In this document: positions 33,880 to 42,099 of the stretch, piece by piece
How the letters are laid out: every line of letters starts with the position of its first letter
Position numbering within the stretch: position 1 is the stretch's first letter
Assembly (NCBI RefSeq): GCF_022569295.1
Contig: NZ_JAKFIA010000001.1
Span: forward strand, 697,001-761,000
Source of the DNA: Pedomonas mirosovicensis
GTDB taxonomy: Bacteria > Pseudomonadota > Alphaproteobacteria > Sphingomonadales > Sphingomonadaceae
Reading direction: 5' to 3'
DNA length: 64,000 nt
Position numbers and translations under genes: made by a program
Notes under the pieces: generated by a model
What the model was told of the DNA's origin: nothing
Database searches by the model: none
The model's input: only the letters and a program-made list of their open reading frames with translations

Positions 33880-34068
33880 CGAAAGAAGGGTTAAGGGGGT
33901 CTTGGACCCCCTTACGATCCCCCATTTGTTTTGAACGGGACGCACCCGGTCGTGCGGATGCGCCAACGTTGACAGTCCGGAGAGCCTTATGGCCTGTGCA
34001 GAACGCGGCCCAAGCAAAACAAATAGGGAGGTGCAGGGGGCGAGGCCCCCTCCTGCAATAGTCTTTTT
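33880..34068. repeat. two-ended hairpin repeat element, copy A
   Basis: The left end is a 10-bp perfect hairpin (33892-33914, TAAGGGGGTC/GACCCCCTTA, loop TTG) followed by ACGCACCCGGTCG. The right end is a GCGGCC...AAAAC.AAT.GGGAG.TGCAG stretch running into a second G/C hairpin (34032-34057) and a T-run at 34064-34068. Copy B at 60354 shares both ends. It lies between convergent genes and probably terminates transcription, at least for the plus strand. No gene was seen in this gap (33850-34078). Confidence 0.65.
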
Positions 34069-34078
34069 AAACTTACTC

Positions 34079-35014
34079 TTAGATCGCGGCGGTAACCGGC
34101 GCATCCTCGGCGACTGCGGCCCAGAGGCGCTCCAGCTTCTCCGGATTGCGGATGATGTAGACGTTGCTGATCTGCCCGGCGCTGATTTCCACGGCTTTCA
34201 GTTGCCGGGTGCCGTCGGCCTCCAACGTCAGTTCAGCGGGCAGGCCGTTCACGGTGATGCGGCGGGACCAGCGCGGCGGGGCCGTGCGCGGCTTGCGGGC
34301 GATGCCGATGAAGAAGCGCGCCACCTTGGCCGCGCTGTGGATGATGTTGAGCGCCGCGGTTGCGCGGCCGCCGCCATCGGTTTGCAGCGTCGCGGTTTCG
34401 GCCAGCAGGCGGCCCAGGATCTGGGCGTCGCCCGTACGGGAGGCGGCGAAGAAGGCTTCCGCCACCGCCTCGCTCTCCCGTTTGTTGACGGTAAAGCGTG
34501 GGCGCTCGGCGCGGATGTGCTCGCGGGCGCGCTTGGCCAGCTGGCGGCACGCGGCCTCGCTGCGGCCAAGGGTTGTGGCGATCTCCGCGAAGTTCATGTC
34601 GAACACGTCGTGCAGCACGAAGGCGGCCCGCTCCAGCGGAGAGAGCCGTTCCAGCGCCAGCATCAGGGCGAAGGAGACATCGCTGGCGATCGTCTCCTCC
34701 GGCAGGAGGGCGGAGGCCGGGTCTTCCAGCACGGGTTCGGGCAGCCAGGGGCCCACGTACACCTCCCGGTGGCGGCGTGCCTGCTTCAGCCGGTCGAGGC
34801 ACAGCCGGGTCGTGATGGTCGAGAGGAAGGCCGAGGGCTGCCGGATTTCGCCCAAAGGTGTGTTCTGCCAGCGCAGCCAGGCATCCTGCATGACGTCCTC
34901 GGCGTCGCTCATCGAGCCGAGCAGGCGATAGGCAAGGCCCGTCAGGCGGCGGCGCTCAGCCTCGAACGCCGCCGCGCGGTTGGCCGGGACGTCTTCAGGC
35001 GGCCTTGACGACAT
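34079..35014 (-). CDS. ECF41-type RNA polymerase sigma factor (SigJ family)
   Basis: 311 residues from ATG 35014; a TTG at 35050 is an alternative. Sigma2 (LTGLAYRLLGSMSDAEDVMQDAWLRW), sigma4 (LSPLERAAFVLHDVFDMNFAEIA...SEAACRQLAKRARE) and a SnoaL-like C-terminal extension (about residues 185-305) are present. The linker VGPWLPEPV and the DGGG motif are ECF41 hallmarks; in that group the extension regulates the factor in place of an anti-sigma protein. It overlaps the AhpD-like gene by 20 bases and is probably expressed from the promoter before it. Confidence 0.88.
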   Translation of the reverse strand: MSSRPPEDVPANRAAAFEAERRRLTGLAYRLLGSMSDAEDVMQDAWLRWQNTPLGEIRQPSAFLSTITTRLCLDRLKQARRHREVYVGPWLPEPVLEDPASALLPEETIASDVSFALMLALERLSPLERAAFVLHDVFDMNFAEIATTLGRSEAACRQLAKRAREHIRAERPRFTVNKRESEAVAEAFFAASRTGDAQILGRLLAETATLQTDGGGRATAALNIIHSAAKVARFFIGIARKPRTAPPRWSRRITVNGLPAELTLEADGTRQLKAVEISAGQISNVYIIRNPEKLERLWAAVAEDAPVTAAI

Positions 35015-35456
35015 AGGCGGCCGGGTGCTGGCTGCGGAAGCCGACGGCAATCCGGTTCCAGACGTTGATGGTGCCGATCAGCAACGTCAGCTTCACGATC
35101 TCCTCCTCGCTGAAGTGCTTACGCAGCTCATCATAAACGGCATCGGGAGCCTGAGTCTCGGCGATCAGCGTCAGGGCCTCGGTCCAGGCCAGCGCTGCCC
35201 GCTCGCGTGGGGTGTAGTAGGAAGACTCGCGCCAGGCCGGGAGGAGGTGAATGCGCTCCTCGGTCTCTCCCGCCTGGCGGGCATCGCGGGTGTGCATGTG
35301 CAGGCAGTAGGCGCAGCCGTTGATCTGCGAGGCGCGGATCTTGACCAGTTCCATGAGGCTCATCTCAAGGCCGCTGTTCCGCGTGGCGGTCTCCAAGCCG
35401 AGCATGGCCTTCATGAGTTCGGGGGCGATCTTGAAATAGTCGAGGCGGGCTTGCAT
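34995..35456 (-). CDS. carboxymuconolactone decarboxylase/AhpD family protein
   Basis: 153 residues, RBS AGGAG. The motif INGCAYCLHMHTRDAR (C-x2-C-x3-H) is the AhpD-type redox centre, followed by an AWTEALTLIA helix. Proteins of this family are disulfide-dependent peroxidase partners or decarboxylase-like. They are the usual neighbour and target of ECF41 sigma factors, so the pair is probably a self-contained stress module. The molecular substrate is unknown. Confidence 0.9.
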   Translation of the reverse strand: MQARLDYFKIAPELMKAMLGLETATRNSGLEMSLMELVKIRASQINGCAYCLHMHTRDARQAGETEERIHLLPAWRESSYYTPRERAALAWTEALTLIAETQAPDAVYDELRKHFSEEEIVKLTLLIGTINVWNRIAVGFRSQHPAAYVVKAA

Positions 35457-35493
35457 CGCTTGATCTCCTGAAAAATCGGGGTTGCAGGAGAAA

Positions 35494-35520
35494 GACGAGG
35501 CAGCGCCCGCCCGCGTGACA
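35494..35520 (-). promoter_or_regulatory. ECF41-type promoter (TGTCACG-N16-CGTC)
   Basis: On the minus strand TGTCACG (35520-35514), a 16-base spacer and CGTC (35497-35494) stand about 40 bases upstream of the AhpD-like start. This agrees with the ECF41 target motif TGTCACA-N16-CGTC as I recall it, and implies that the sigma factor activates its own operon. Confidence 0.65.
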
Positions 35521-35561
35521 CGATGCGTAACAGGGGTGCAAAAGTTTTTGCGATTTTTTTG

Positions 35562-36256
35562 CTAGGCCGCCGCCCGCGCTCCGTGAACGGCCGCCAGCGC
35601 ATCCCACAGCTGGTCGTAATGATCGATGAGGGCATCGGCTTCCAGCTCGGTCGCGGGCACGCTGGAGAAGCCGAAGGAGACGGCGACCACCGGCACGCCC
35701 GCATCGCGCGCCGCGCCTACGTCCACGGCGGAATCGCCCACCATCACCGCCTCTGCCGGGTTGCCGCCCAGCCGCTCGATGGCGGTGAGGATGTGGCGGC
35801 CGTCCGGCTTACGGAAGGGCAGGCTGTCGCCCCCGACGTTGACCGGGAAGAAGCGCTCCCACCCCAGAGCCTCGATCAGCGCCCGGCTCAGCTTCTCCGG
35901 CTTGTTGGTGCAGATGCCGATGAAGATGCCCGCTTCCTGAAGCTGGGCCAGGGTCTGTTCAACTCCGGGAAAGGGTTGGGAGTCTCACACACGTTCGCGG
36001 CGTAATAATCGAGGAACGGCTTGAGGAGACTTTCCGCCTGCTCGGGCGTTCCGCCCCCGGTATGCGCCAAGCCCCGCTCGATCAGCTTCCGGGCCCCCAG
36101 CCCCACCATGTCCCGCACCTCGGTAATCGTGACCGGCGGCCGCCCGGCCAGGGACAGGATGTGGTTGGTGGCGGCGGTCAGGTCTGGTCCCGTGTCGACC
36201 AGAGTGCCGTCGAGGTCGAAAACAACGCAACGTGGCATATTATTAAGAACGGTCAT
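35562..36256 (-). pseudogene. gph: phosphoglycolate phosphatase, frameshifted
   Basis: The first frame (from ATG 36256, or 36238) gives CVVFDLDGTLVDTGPDL with the HAD nucleophile DxDGT and a cap domain up to ETPNPFP. The rest (FRKPDGRHILTAIERLGG, VMVGDSAVDVGAARDAG, HAD motif GDS.xD) is in another frame ending at 35562. The break is near 35965-35969: one missing base in the minus-strand CCCGGAG. Adding one G gives a continuous protein of about 231 residues. HAD motifs I and IV are both intact, so this probably is a working Gph hit by a sequencing error. It removes phosphate from 2-phosphoglycolate. Confidence 0.82.
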
Positions 36257-36368
36257 GGTATGGATTTCGCAAGGTCCGGAGTGATGCAATTGAGTAGAAA
36301 CGCCAAGCCTTCTGTGGCACACCGCCGACACGCAGAGCAAGCATAGCTGATTGATGGGGGATCCGCTT

Positions 36369-37730
36369 ATGACGACGCGGCCTGTGGCCGTCATTATCCT
36401 CGCGGCCGGCAAGGGTACGCGAATGAAGTCGGACAAGCACAAGGTGCTGCACCCCATTGGCGGCCTGCCGATGGTGGGCCATGTGCTGAAAACCGCCGAG
36501 GCGCTGGACGCCCGCCGCTCCGTGCTGGTAGTCGGCTCGCTGAAGGAGCAAGTGGAGGCCGCCTTCGGGCACAAGGCCGCCATTTCCGTGCAGGAACCGC
36601 AGCTGGGCACCGCCCATGCGGTGCAGGCGGCGCAAGGCCAGCTGGCCGACTTCGACGGCGACATTCTCATTCTCTATGGCGATGTGCCGCTCATCCGCCC
36701 CGAGACGCTGCGCGCCATGCTGGAGCGGCTGAACACGCCGGTCGGCGGCCAGCTGCCCGCCTGCGTGGTGTTGGCGTTCCGCCCGCAGGACCCGGCGGCC
36801 TACGGCCGGATCATCACGGATGAGAACGGCGTCATCGAAACGATGGTGGAGTTCAAGGACGCGAGCCCCGAGCAGCGCGCCATCAACCTGTGCAACTCGG
36901 GCGTCATGGCCGTGAAGTCCGAGCAGCTGTGGTCGCTGCTCTCGCGCGTCGATAACGACAACGCTGCGGGCGAATACTACCTGCCGGACGTGGTGATGCT
37001 GGCGCGCCAGGATGGCCTGCCCTCGCTTGTCGTCGAGACCGGCGAGGAAGAGGTGGCGGGCGTCAACTCCCGCGTCGAGCTGGCGGCCGTGGAGCAGGTG
37101 TTCCAAAACCGCCGCCGCCGCGAGATGATGTTGGACGGCGTGACCCTGATCGCGCCGGAGACGGTGTTCTTCAGCCACGACACGGTGATTGGCCGCGATG
37201 TGGTGATCGAGCCCAACGTGGTGTTCGGGCCGGGCGTTACGGTTGAATCCGGCGCCGTCATCCGCGCCTTCTCGCACCTTGAGGGCGCGAGCGTCGGCGC
37301 GGGCTGCGAGGTCGGTCCCTATGCGCGGCTGCGGCCCGGTGCGGTGATGAAGGCCAAGGCCAAGGTCGGCAACTTCGTCGAAATCAAGAAGGCGGTGCTG
37401 GAGGCCGGTGCCAAGGTCAATCACCTGACCTACATCGGCGACGCGCACGTGGGCGAGAAGGCCAACATCGGCGCGGGCACCATCACCTGCAACTACGACG
37501 GCTACAACAAGTCCCAGACGCGGATCGGCGCGGGGGCCTTCATCGGCTCCAACTCGTCGCTGGTGGCGCCGGTCACGATCGGCGATGGGGCCATCATCGG
37601 CGCGGGCAGCGTGGTGACGCAGGACGTGGCGGCAGATGCGCTGGCCGTGGCGCGTGGCCAACAGGTAGAAAAACAGGGTTGGGCAGCGCGCTTCCGCGCG
37701 GCCATGCAATCGAAGAAGAAGGCAGGGTAA
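36369..37730 (+). CDS. glmU: bifunctional N-acetylglucosamine-1-phosphate uridyltransferase/glucosamine-1-phosphate acetyltransferase GlmU
   Basis: 453 residues from ATG 36369 (an ATG at 36351 is possible). The N-terminal uridyltransferase has VIILAAGKGTRMKSDKHKVL and YGDVPLI. The C-terminal left-handed beta-helix acetyltransferase has repeated hexapeptides (VVIEPNVVFGPGVTVESGAV) and IGAGTITCNYDGYNK. It makes UDP-GlcNAc, the precursor of peptidoglycan, LPS and the WecB reaction in this window. It is followed by glmS in the usual pair. Confidence 0.97.
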   Translation: MTTRPVAVIILAAGKGTRMKSDKHKVLHPIGGLPMVGHVLKTAEALDARRSVLVVGSLKEQVEAAFGHKAAISVQEPQLGTAHAVQAAQGQLADFDGDILILYGDVPLIRPETLRAMLERLNTPVGGQLPACVVLAFRPQDPAAYGRIITDENGVIETMVEFKDASPEQRAINLCNSGVMAVKSEQLWSLLSRVDNDNAAGEYYLPDVVMLARQDGLPSLVVETGEEEVAGVNSRVELAAVEQVFQNRRRREMMLDGVTLIAPETVFFSHDTVIGRDVVIEPNVVFGPGVTVESGAVIRAFSHLEGASVGAGCEVGPYARLRPGAVMKAKAKVGNFVEIKKAVLEAGAKVNHLTYIGDAHVGEKANIGAGTITCNYDGYNKSQTRIGAGAFIGSNSSLVAPVTIGDGAIIGAGSVVTQDVAADALAVARGQQVEKQGWAARFRAAMQSKKKAG

Positions 37731-37740
37731 CAGGCGGCTT

Positions 37741-39564
37741 ATGTGCGGAATCATTGGGATTATCGGCCAGGAACCGGTTGCGGATCGCCTTCTGGATGGC
37801 CTGCGCCGACTGGAATATCGCGGCTACGACTCGGCGGGCATCTGCACCCTGGTTGATGGCGCGCTGGCGCGCTGCCGCGCCGAGGGCAAGCTGAAAAATC
37901 TGGAACGGCGGCTGATCGAGGCTCCGCTGGCGGGCGAGCTGGGCATCGCCCACACCCGCTGGGCGACCCATGGCGCGCCGACCGAGAGCAACGCTCACCC
38001 GCACGCCAGCCGCCATGTGGCGGTGGTGCACAACGGCATCATCGAGAACTTCAAGCAGCTGCGCCAGGAGCTGGTGGCGAACGGCTACGCCTTCGAATCC
38101 GAAACGGATACGGAGGTGGTCGTTCACCTCATCTCCGCCGAGATGGACCAGGGCGCGGGCCCGGTCGAGGCGGTGCAGCGCACGCTGAAGCGCCTGCACG
38201 GCGCATTCGCGCTCGCCATTCTGTTCTCGGGCCATGACGACCTGATGATCGGCGCGCGGCGCGGCAGCCCGCTGGTGGTGGGCTATGGCGACGGCGAGAT
38301 GTACCTGGGCTCGGACGCCATCGCCCTGTCGGACCTGACCAGCCGCATCGCCTATCTGGACGAGGGCGACTGGGTGGTGCTGAGCCGCACCTCCATTCAG
38401 GTTTACGACGCGGACGACCGGCCGGTGGAGCGCCCCGTCACCATCTCCACGGTGACGGGCGGCCTGATCGACAAGGGCAACCACCGCCACTACATGCAGA
38501 AGGAAATCTACGAGCAGCCGACGGTGGTCGCCCAGACGCTGGGCACCTACATCCGGCCGCTCGATGGCCGCATCGCCCTGCCGGACCTGCCGTTCGATCT
38601 GGCGTCGGTTGAGCGGGTGTCTATCATCGCCTGCGGCACCAGCTACTATGCGGGCATGGTTGGCAAATACTGGCTGGAGCAGATGGCCCGCGTGCCGGTG
38701 GAGCTGGATATCGCCTCCGAGTTCCGTTACCGCGACCCGGTGCTGACGCCGGGCGGCCTTGCCATCTTCATCTCCCAGTCCGGCGAGACGGCGGACACGC
38801 TGGCGGCCCTGCGCCACTGCAAGGAAAACGGCCAGCACACGGTGGCCATCGTCAATGTGCCCACCTCCAGCATGGCGCGCGAAGCCCATGCGGTGCTGCC
38901 CACCCACGCGGGGCCGGAGATCGGCGTTGCCTCCACCAAGGCCTTCACCTGCCAGCTGGCGACGCTCTCCGCCTTCGCCATCGCCATGGCGCAGGCCAAG
39001 GGCAAGGTCGATGAGGAGCGAGAAGCCGCGCTCGTGCAGTGCCTCACCGAAATCCCGGCCTACATGAACGAGGCGCTGGCGCACGACGAGGACATCGCCA
39101 AGCTGGCCCACGCGGTCGCCCGCGCGACGGACGTGCTGTACCTCGGCCGTGGCCCGGATTATCCGATCGCGCTGGAAGGCGCGCTGAAGCTGAAGGAAAT
39201 CAGCTATATCCACGCCGAAGGCTATGCCGCCGGCGAGATGAAGCACGGCCCGATCGCGCTGATCGACGAGAACGTGCCGGTGGTCGTCGTCGCCCCCTCG
39301 GGCCCGCTGTTCGAGAAGACCATCTCCAACATGCAGGAGGTGATCGCCCGCGGCGGCCAGGTTATCCTCATCTCCGACAAGGAGGGCCTCGCCCACCACG
39401 GCACCGGCCTCATGGCCACCATCGAAATGCCGAAGGTCGATGGCATCATCGCCCCGCTGGTCTATGCGGTGCCGGTGCAGCTGCTGGCCTATCACGTCGC
39501 CGTCGCCAAGGGCACGGACGTGGACCAGCCGCGCAACCTCGCCAAGTCGGTGACGGTCGAGTGA
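37741..39564 (+). CDS. glmS: glutamine--fructose-6-phosphate transaminase (isomerising) GlmS
   Basis: 607 residues, ten bases after glmU. It has an N-terminal class II glutaminase with Cys2 (MCGIIGIIG) and TRWATHGAPTESNAHPH, then two SIS domains (IIACGTSYYAG, FISQSGETADTLAAL, STKAFTCQ) and the C-terminal PRNLAKSVTVE. It makes glucosamine-6-phosphate. Full length with intact motifs. No glmS-riboswitch-like structure was recognised upstream, as expected for a second gene in an operon. Confidence 0.97.
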   Translation: MCGIIGIIGQEPVADRLLDGLRRLEYRGYDSAGICTLVDGALARCRAEGKLKNLERRLIEAPLAGELGIAHTRWATHGAPTESNAHPHASRHVAVVHNGIIENFKQLRQELVANGYAFESETDTEVVVHLISAEMDQGAGPVEAVQRTLKRLHGAFALAILFSGHDDLMIGARRGSPLVVGYGDGEMYLGSDAIALSDLTSRIAYLDEGDWVVLSRTSIQVYDADDRPVERPVTISTVTGGLIDKGNHRHYMQKEIYEQPTVVAQTLGTYIRPLDGRIALPDLPFDLASVERVSIIACGTSYYAGMVGKYWLEQMARVPVELDIASEFRYRDPVLTPGGLAIFISQSGETADTLAALRHCKENGQHTVAIVNVPTSSMAREAHAVLPTHAGPEIGVASTKAFTCQLATLSAFAIAMAQAKGKVDEEREAALVQCLTEIPAYMNEALAHDEDIAKLAHAVARATDVLYLGRGPDYPIALEGALKLKEISYIHAEGYAAGEMKHGPIALIDENVPVVVVAPSGPLFEKTISNMQEVIARGGQVILISDKEGLAHHGTGLMATIEMPKVDGIIAPLVYAVPVQLLAYHVAVAKGTDVDQPRNLAKSVTVE

Positions 39565-39571
39565 TTTTGGC

Positions 39572-39604
39572 GGGGCGCACGGGGACCCGGTCCCTCTGCG
39601 CCCC
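39572..39604 (+). terminator. hairpin after glmS
   Basis: An 8-bp outer stem (GGGGCGCA / TGCGCCCC) with an inner GGGA/TCCC pairing starts eight bases after the glmS stop. There is no T-run, so it may need Rho or act mainly as a 3' stabiliser. Confidence 0.45.
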
Positions 39605-39644
39605 GGTTCCCGCGCGGCGCGCTTCTGCACCTATTTGGCGATAT

Positions 39645-39658
39645 ATTTTCGCGAAAAT
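39645..39658. other. 14-bp perfect palindrome ATTTTCGCGAAAAT
   Basis: An AT-flanked palindrome in the 245-base gap between glmS and the convergent DUF4153 gene. It could be a protein-binding site; the position, with no promoter facing it, gives no clear target. Nothing else was recognised in the gap. Confidence 0.4.
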
Positions 39659-39809
39659 TCTCCTGTTGCGCGAAATCGACGCTAAGGGGGTTTAAACGCT
39701 CACTGAGAGGTTTTTGCCTATTCCGGCTAGGTGGGTAGCGGGCGCCCCTGGAATCGCGCTGTAGGGGCCTTCACGGGCCTTGGCGGGGCATTGTGGAGCT
39801 GGGTCTCGC

Positions 39810-41561
39810 TCATTTGAAGTCCGCGCCAACCGGCTGGCCATCGATGAAGACCTGGCGGCGCTGGATGGTCCGCACCTCCACCTTGCCGGCGGCCACGGCC
39901 TTATCAAGCTGCTCCGGCCTGACACGAAGGGGTGTCGCAATCCCATAGGCGGGTTCCACCGGTTGCCACGACGCTCCCTCCCGGTGCCACAGCGTGACGC
40001 TCTGCCCAACGACGATGATCGCCTCGTCGCTTCCCGCCTCGTGGATGACGGCGCAGGGGCCGTGCAGACCGCAGGCGTTATACTGGCTCAGCTTTTCATG
40101 CAGCGCCGCCGGCAGTTCGACGGGGCGCGGCAGAATGGTCAGGCGCGCCGCATCGATTGGCGGATTAACCGTTCTGGCGGCCCAGCGATCCGTTTGTTGC
40201 AAGGCCTTGGCCGCGGCTTTGCGGATGGCGGGCGTCTTGCCGTTCCGGGCCAGCTCTTCGGTTGCGGCAGAGCCGGCCTGACCGAAATCGAAGCGCAAGG
40301 CGGCCCAGTCGAACTCGTCTGCCGAAACGGCGCCGCTGTTCAGCCGCGCCACCTGATTGCGCGTCGATATGGCGTTAAAGTTGATGAGCGGGGTCGAGAG
40401 GATAAAGGCCACGAGGCACAGGCCGATCGCCAGCTTGAGATTGGCAGCCCGCAGGAACGGCGCAGGCTTGGTCCGGCCGCGGATGAGCGAGACGAGATAG
40501 GCGAGGCCATAGGCCACGGCGATGCCGGTGAAGATGATCGCCCACAGCCGCTCAGGCGTGAGGCCATGCTGGGAGACGCGGCTGCCGACCGAGACCGCCG
40601 CGATCACCGCCAGCGGCGTCAGGGCGAGGCACAGCACGATCACGCTGGAGCGCAGCACGGGGTGGCGGGCCTCATGGTCCGGCGCGTCGCCGATGGCGGC
40701 GTTGATGAGGCCAAGGCCGCCGATCACGCAGCACAGCAGGATGGGCGTCGTCGATTTGGTTGCCTCCCACAAGGGCGCGAGGCCGGTGAAGGGCAGGGCG
40801 ATCAGGAAGACCGCCAGCCCCAACGCCAGAGGCGGGGCGAGGACGGACAGAACGGTCGTCACCACGCGCTGCAACAGCCCGACGATTGGCGCCCGGTCGC
40901 GCAACAGGCCGATGCCTCCGCCAAGCGCCATGCCGACCAGCGCCAGTTGCATCCATGATTTATGCAGAAGGTCCTCAAGGATCCCGATGCCGATCAGGTT
41001 GAACAGGCCCGCCAGCAGCCACGCCATCAGCCAGACAACGACAACGAAAACCCATGCCGCGCACCACAGGACGAAGTTGGTCCAGGCATGGTTGTGCGCG
41101 GGCCGGTAGGGGATGGCCCAGCGGTTGCCCTGAGAGTTTTTCAGCCGCTGGTCGCGCCACGCCTGAAACAGCGGCGCCGCGATGCCGACGGCCAGCGCCG
41201 CACAGAGGATGCGCCACGGTTCGTCAAAGCCTGCTCTGGTCGAGCCGTGGGTCGCCCCGGCGACCACGAGGGCGGAGAGCAGGGCGAAAATGAGGCTCCA
41301 GGCCATGTGCCGGCGCTCGACGACAAAGGCGAAGACCAGTCCCGCAACGGTGAGGAATGTGGCCGCCGTCGGATGGAAATCGGTTGGCTGCAGGCCCATG
41401 GGCCGCTGGTCCGGGCGGAGAATGGCGAAGACGGCAAGGCCGGTCAGCCCGCCCAGCAGGGCAAGGCCCCAGGCGCGCAGCGGCCAGTCGGGCATTCCGG
41501 TCGTATCCGGGCCATCCGTATCCGGAGACGTTGGCAGCGGCTGGTGCGCGGTGGCGCTCAT
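39810..41561 (-). CDS. DUF4153-type polytopic membrane protein
   Basis: 583 residues from ATG 41561; a longer reading to 41660 has no RBS. About ten to twelve transmembrane helices occupy residues 30-400 (for example LVVAGLVF-type segments, AWVFVVVVWLMAWLLAGLFNL, LALGLAVFLIALPF), followed by a soluble C-terminus of about 180 residues. The N-terminal layout and the LLHKSWMQLALVGMALGGGIGLLRD region suggest DUF4153. Function is unknown; no operon partner is close. Confidence 0.65.
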   Translation of the reverse strand: MSATAHQPLPTSPDTDGPDTTGMPDWPLRAWGLALLGGLTGLAVFAILRPDQRPMGLQPTDFHPTAATFLTVAGLVFAFVVERRHMAWSLIFALLSALVVAGATHGSTRAGFDEPWRILCAALAVGIAAPLFQAWRDQRLKNSQGNRWAIPYRPAHNHAWTNFVLWCAAWVFVVVVWLMAWLLAGLFNLIGIGILEDLLHKSWMQLALVGMALGGGIGLLRDRAPIVGLLQRVVTTVLSVLAPPLALGLAVFLIALPFTGLAPLWEATKSTTPILLCCVIGGLGLINAAIGDAPDHEARHPVLRSSVIVLCLALTPLAVIAAVSVGSRVSQHGLTPERLWAIIFTGIAVAYGLAYLVSLIRGRTKPAPFLRAANLKLAIGLCLVAFILSTPLINFNAISTRNQVARLNSGAVSADEFDWAALRFDFGQAGSAATEELARNGKTPAIRKAAAKALQQTDRWAARTVNPPIDAARLTILPRPVELPAALHEKLSQYNACGLHGPCAVIHEAGSDEAIIVVGQSVTLWHREGASWQPVEPAYGIATPLRVRPEQLDKAVAAGKVEVRTIQRRQVFIDGQPVGADFK

Positions 41562-41774
41562 AACGGCTCTCTCTGGCAGGGAAGTGTCTGAAGGGATGGG
41601 GCAGGGCTGGCCCCGCCAAGGACGGCGGTGCGGGGGACGTTTACATCCCGGCTGGACCATCGATTGGGAAGCACGTGCTGTTCCGCCCGCCGTTTAACCC
41701 AAAGGGACTATGCGGCGTTTTGCTGAAATTCGCCAGATTTAAGATGAGGCGCGCGCTCCGCCCGGCAGTCCGGA

Positions 41775-41984
41775 TCACCCGCGCCCGCGGCCAATGAGAT
41801 AGAGGATCAGGCTCAGCGCCACGCTGAGGATGATGCTGGTGACGATCGGGAAATACACCCTCGTATTGCCGCGCTCCCACACGATGTCGCCGGGCAGGCG
41901 GCCGAGCCCGAGCTTGGAGATCAGCGGCCAGGCAAGGCCCAGCGCCAGCATCACGATTCCGGCGATGATGAGAAACCGGCCCAT
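41775..41984 (-). CDS. DUF2905 domain-containing small membrane protein
   Basis: 69 residues with two helices (IIAGIVMLALGLAWPL; TSIILSVALSLILYLIG) joined by the conserved GRLPGDIVWERGNTRVYFPI loop that defines DUF2905. It is a widespread inner-membrane protein of unknown function, here alone between the DUF4153 protein and gor. Confidence 0.9.
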   Translation of the reverse strand: MGRFLIIAGIVMLALGLAWPLISKLGLGRLPGDIVWERGNTRVYFPIVTSIILSVALSLILYLIGRGRG

Positions 41985-42099
41985 CGCCCTCTTCCCTTCC
42001 TTTGCGACAAATTCGAACGGTGTGATCGGGACTTTCAGTTTGCTTCCGCGCGCCGGGCGTCTTACCTCAGCCTGACGGCTGACAGGCAGGATACGCGCA

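Noticed and set aside
37594-39630. A 678-codon open frame antisense to glmS, and similar long antisense frames over pst and xrtA genes
   Set aside because: They are mirror frames of firm genes; composition is unlike the real proteins of the window and no start signals were seen.
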